Assembly: GCA_023135255.1 (NCBI GenBank)
Contig: JAGLTN010000095.1
Span: 1-6,140 of the forward strand
Direction: 5' to 3'
Source: Planctomycetota bacterium
Lineage (GTDB): Bacteria > Planctomycetota > Phycisphaerae > Sedimentisphaerales > Anaerobacaceae
DNA: 6,140 bases
Positions 5,561-6,140 of the stretch are shown here, piece by piece (the first letter of the stretch is position 1; each line of letters opens with the position of its first letter). The notes under the pieces were generated by a model. The model worked only from the letters and a program-made list of their open reading frames with translations. It searched no databases and had not been told where the DNA came from. Position numbers and translations under genes: made by a program.

Positions 5561-6140
5561 ATGGAAAATAGTGTGATGGTTCAGAATTTTCTTAATTATT
5601 TAAAGTTCGAAAAAAGGTTTTCCGAACATACTGCCAAATGTTACGGGGCAGACTTGGTCCAGTTTGGTCAGTTTATTATGGAAAATGCTGCACAGTTTCA
5701 GCATCCTGATTCATCGGGTGAAGCTTTCTCAACTTCAGATTCTCCTGCCTTGGCTACATCACACCAGACTGAGGTTAAGTTGGATCAGAAACTACTTACA
5801 ATTGAAGTAGACGATGCAAGAGCTTACATGGCTTCGTTGAATGAAAAGCAATATTCAAAATCAACGATAGCAAGAAAGCTTGCTACTTTAAGAAGTTTCT
5901 ATAAGTTTCTGGTAAAGAGAGGCCAAATTGACTCAAACCCCGTTGAAGTTATCAGAACTCCAAAGCAGGAAAAGAAACTCCCTCGTTTCCTTGAATATGA
6001 AGAGGTAAAAAAACTGCTCGACACCCCGCCTTTGACTAACTGGCTTGGGGCGCGTGACAGGGCGATACTTGAGACTTTGTACAGCACAGGTATCAGGGTA
6101 AGCGAGCTTGTTGCATTGAACATGGACGATGTTGACTTCC
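5561..6140 (+). CDS. xerC: XerC/XerD-type tyrosine recombinase (3' partial)
   Basis: The first 193 residues are present and the frame is open to the window end. The N-terminal core-binding (SAM-like) domain is recognisable: VQNFLNYLKFEKRFSEHT at 7-24, and the STIARKLATLRSFYKFL helix that precedes the SNPVEVIRTPKQEKKLP linker into the catalytic domain. The catalytic domain begins with LEYEEVKKLL, and the first active-site arginine is R179 in STGIRVSEL. The remaining catalytic residues (Lys, HxxR, His/Trp and the tyrosine nucleophile) lie beyond the window. Xer recombinases resolve chromosome dimers at dif sites in the cytoplasm; XerC versus XerD cannot be decided from this part. R179 lies about 30 positions later than in E. 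coli XerD (R148) because of an extra Ser/Thr-rich segment around residues 43-80. The start ATG has AAAGG at 5546-5550 as a modest ribosome site; ATG at 5576 is an alternative. Confidence 0.85.
   Translation, partial: MENSVMVQNFLNYLKFEKRFSEHTAKCYGADLVQFGQFIMENAAQFQHPDSSGEAFSTSDSPALATSHQTEVKLDQKLLTIEVDDARAYMASLNEKQYSKSTIARKLATLRSFYKFLVKRGQIDSNPVEVIRTPKQEKKLPRFLEYEEVKKLLDTPPLTNWLGARDRAILETLYSTGIRVSELVALNMDDVDF

Noticed and set aside
5899..6123. 74-residue - strand frame at the window end
   Set aside because: It is antisense to the conserved recombinase domain containing STGIRVSEL.
5561..6140. Phage or integron integrase marking a mobile island
   Set aside because: The sequence is closest to Xer-type housekeeping recombinases, and no att duplication, tRNA or phage gene is seen; the cut-off catalytic domain leaves a small doubt.

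Overview
The window looks like moderately AT-rich chromosomal DNA from a bacterium of the Planctomycetota, most likely Phycisphaerae/Sedimentisphaerales-like. This is inferred from three things: a secreted repeat protein ending in a short dockerin-like EF-hand stub, a secreted agarase-type glycoside hydrolase, and the general gene style. No marker gene proves it. All recognised genes lie on the + strand.

Layout: (1) 1-702 is the 3' end of an extracellular beta-propeller-type protein with about 45-residue repeats and a C-terminal dockerin-like calcium loop. (2) 785-1258 is a stand-alone rubrerythrin/ferritin-like diiron protein, with a plausible sigma70-type promoter and a good ribosome binding site. 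(3) 1259-1750 is a 492-base non-coding stretch with three separate inverted repeats and a copy of a repeat element found again further on. (4) 1751-3841 is a secreted clan GH-A glycoside hydrolase, best matched to the GH50 beta-agarase type, with both presumptive catalytic glutamates visible. (5) 3842-4078 is a compact intergenic repeat array: two 58-bp units followed directly by two 43-bp units, which share a core element. (6) 4079-5011 is a radical SAM protein of the COG0731 type, whose start codon abuts the last repeat and has no obvious Shine-Dalgarno. (7) 5254-5493 is a small protein of unknown function. (8) 5561-6140 is the 5' part of a XerC/XerD-type tyrosine recombinase that runs off the window and carries an extra low-complexity segment in its N-terminal domain.

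The genes do not form one clear pathway. The propeller protein and the hydrolase fit a polysaccharide-degrading, surface-active lifestyle. The diiron protein fits oxidative-stress defence in an anaerobe or microaerophile. The recombinase is probably the housekeeping chromosome-dimer resolution enzyme rather than a phage integrase, but its catalytic domain is cut off. Spacing between genes is mostly large, so several separate transcription units are likely; only the small gene and the recombinase (67 bases apart) look like a possible operon.

The least ordinary part is the non-coding DNA. The repeat array in front of the radical SAM gene has a related single copy just upstream of the hydrolase ribosome binding site, which suggests a dispersed extragenic element that sits next to start codons in this genome. 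I see no CRISPR array, insertion sequence, tRNA or rRNA.
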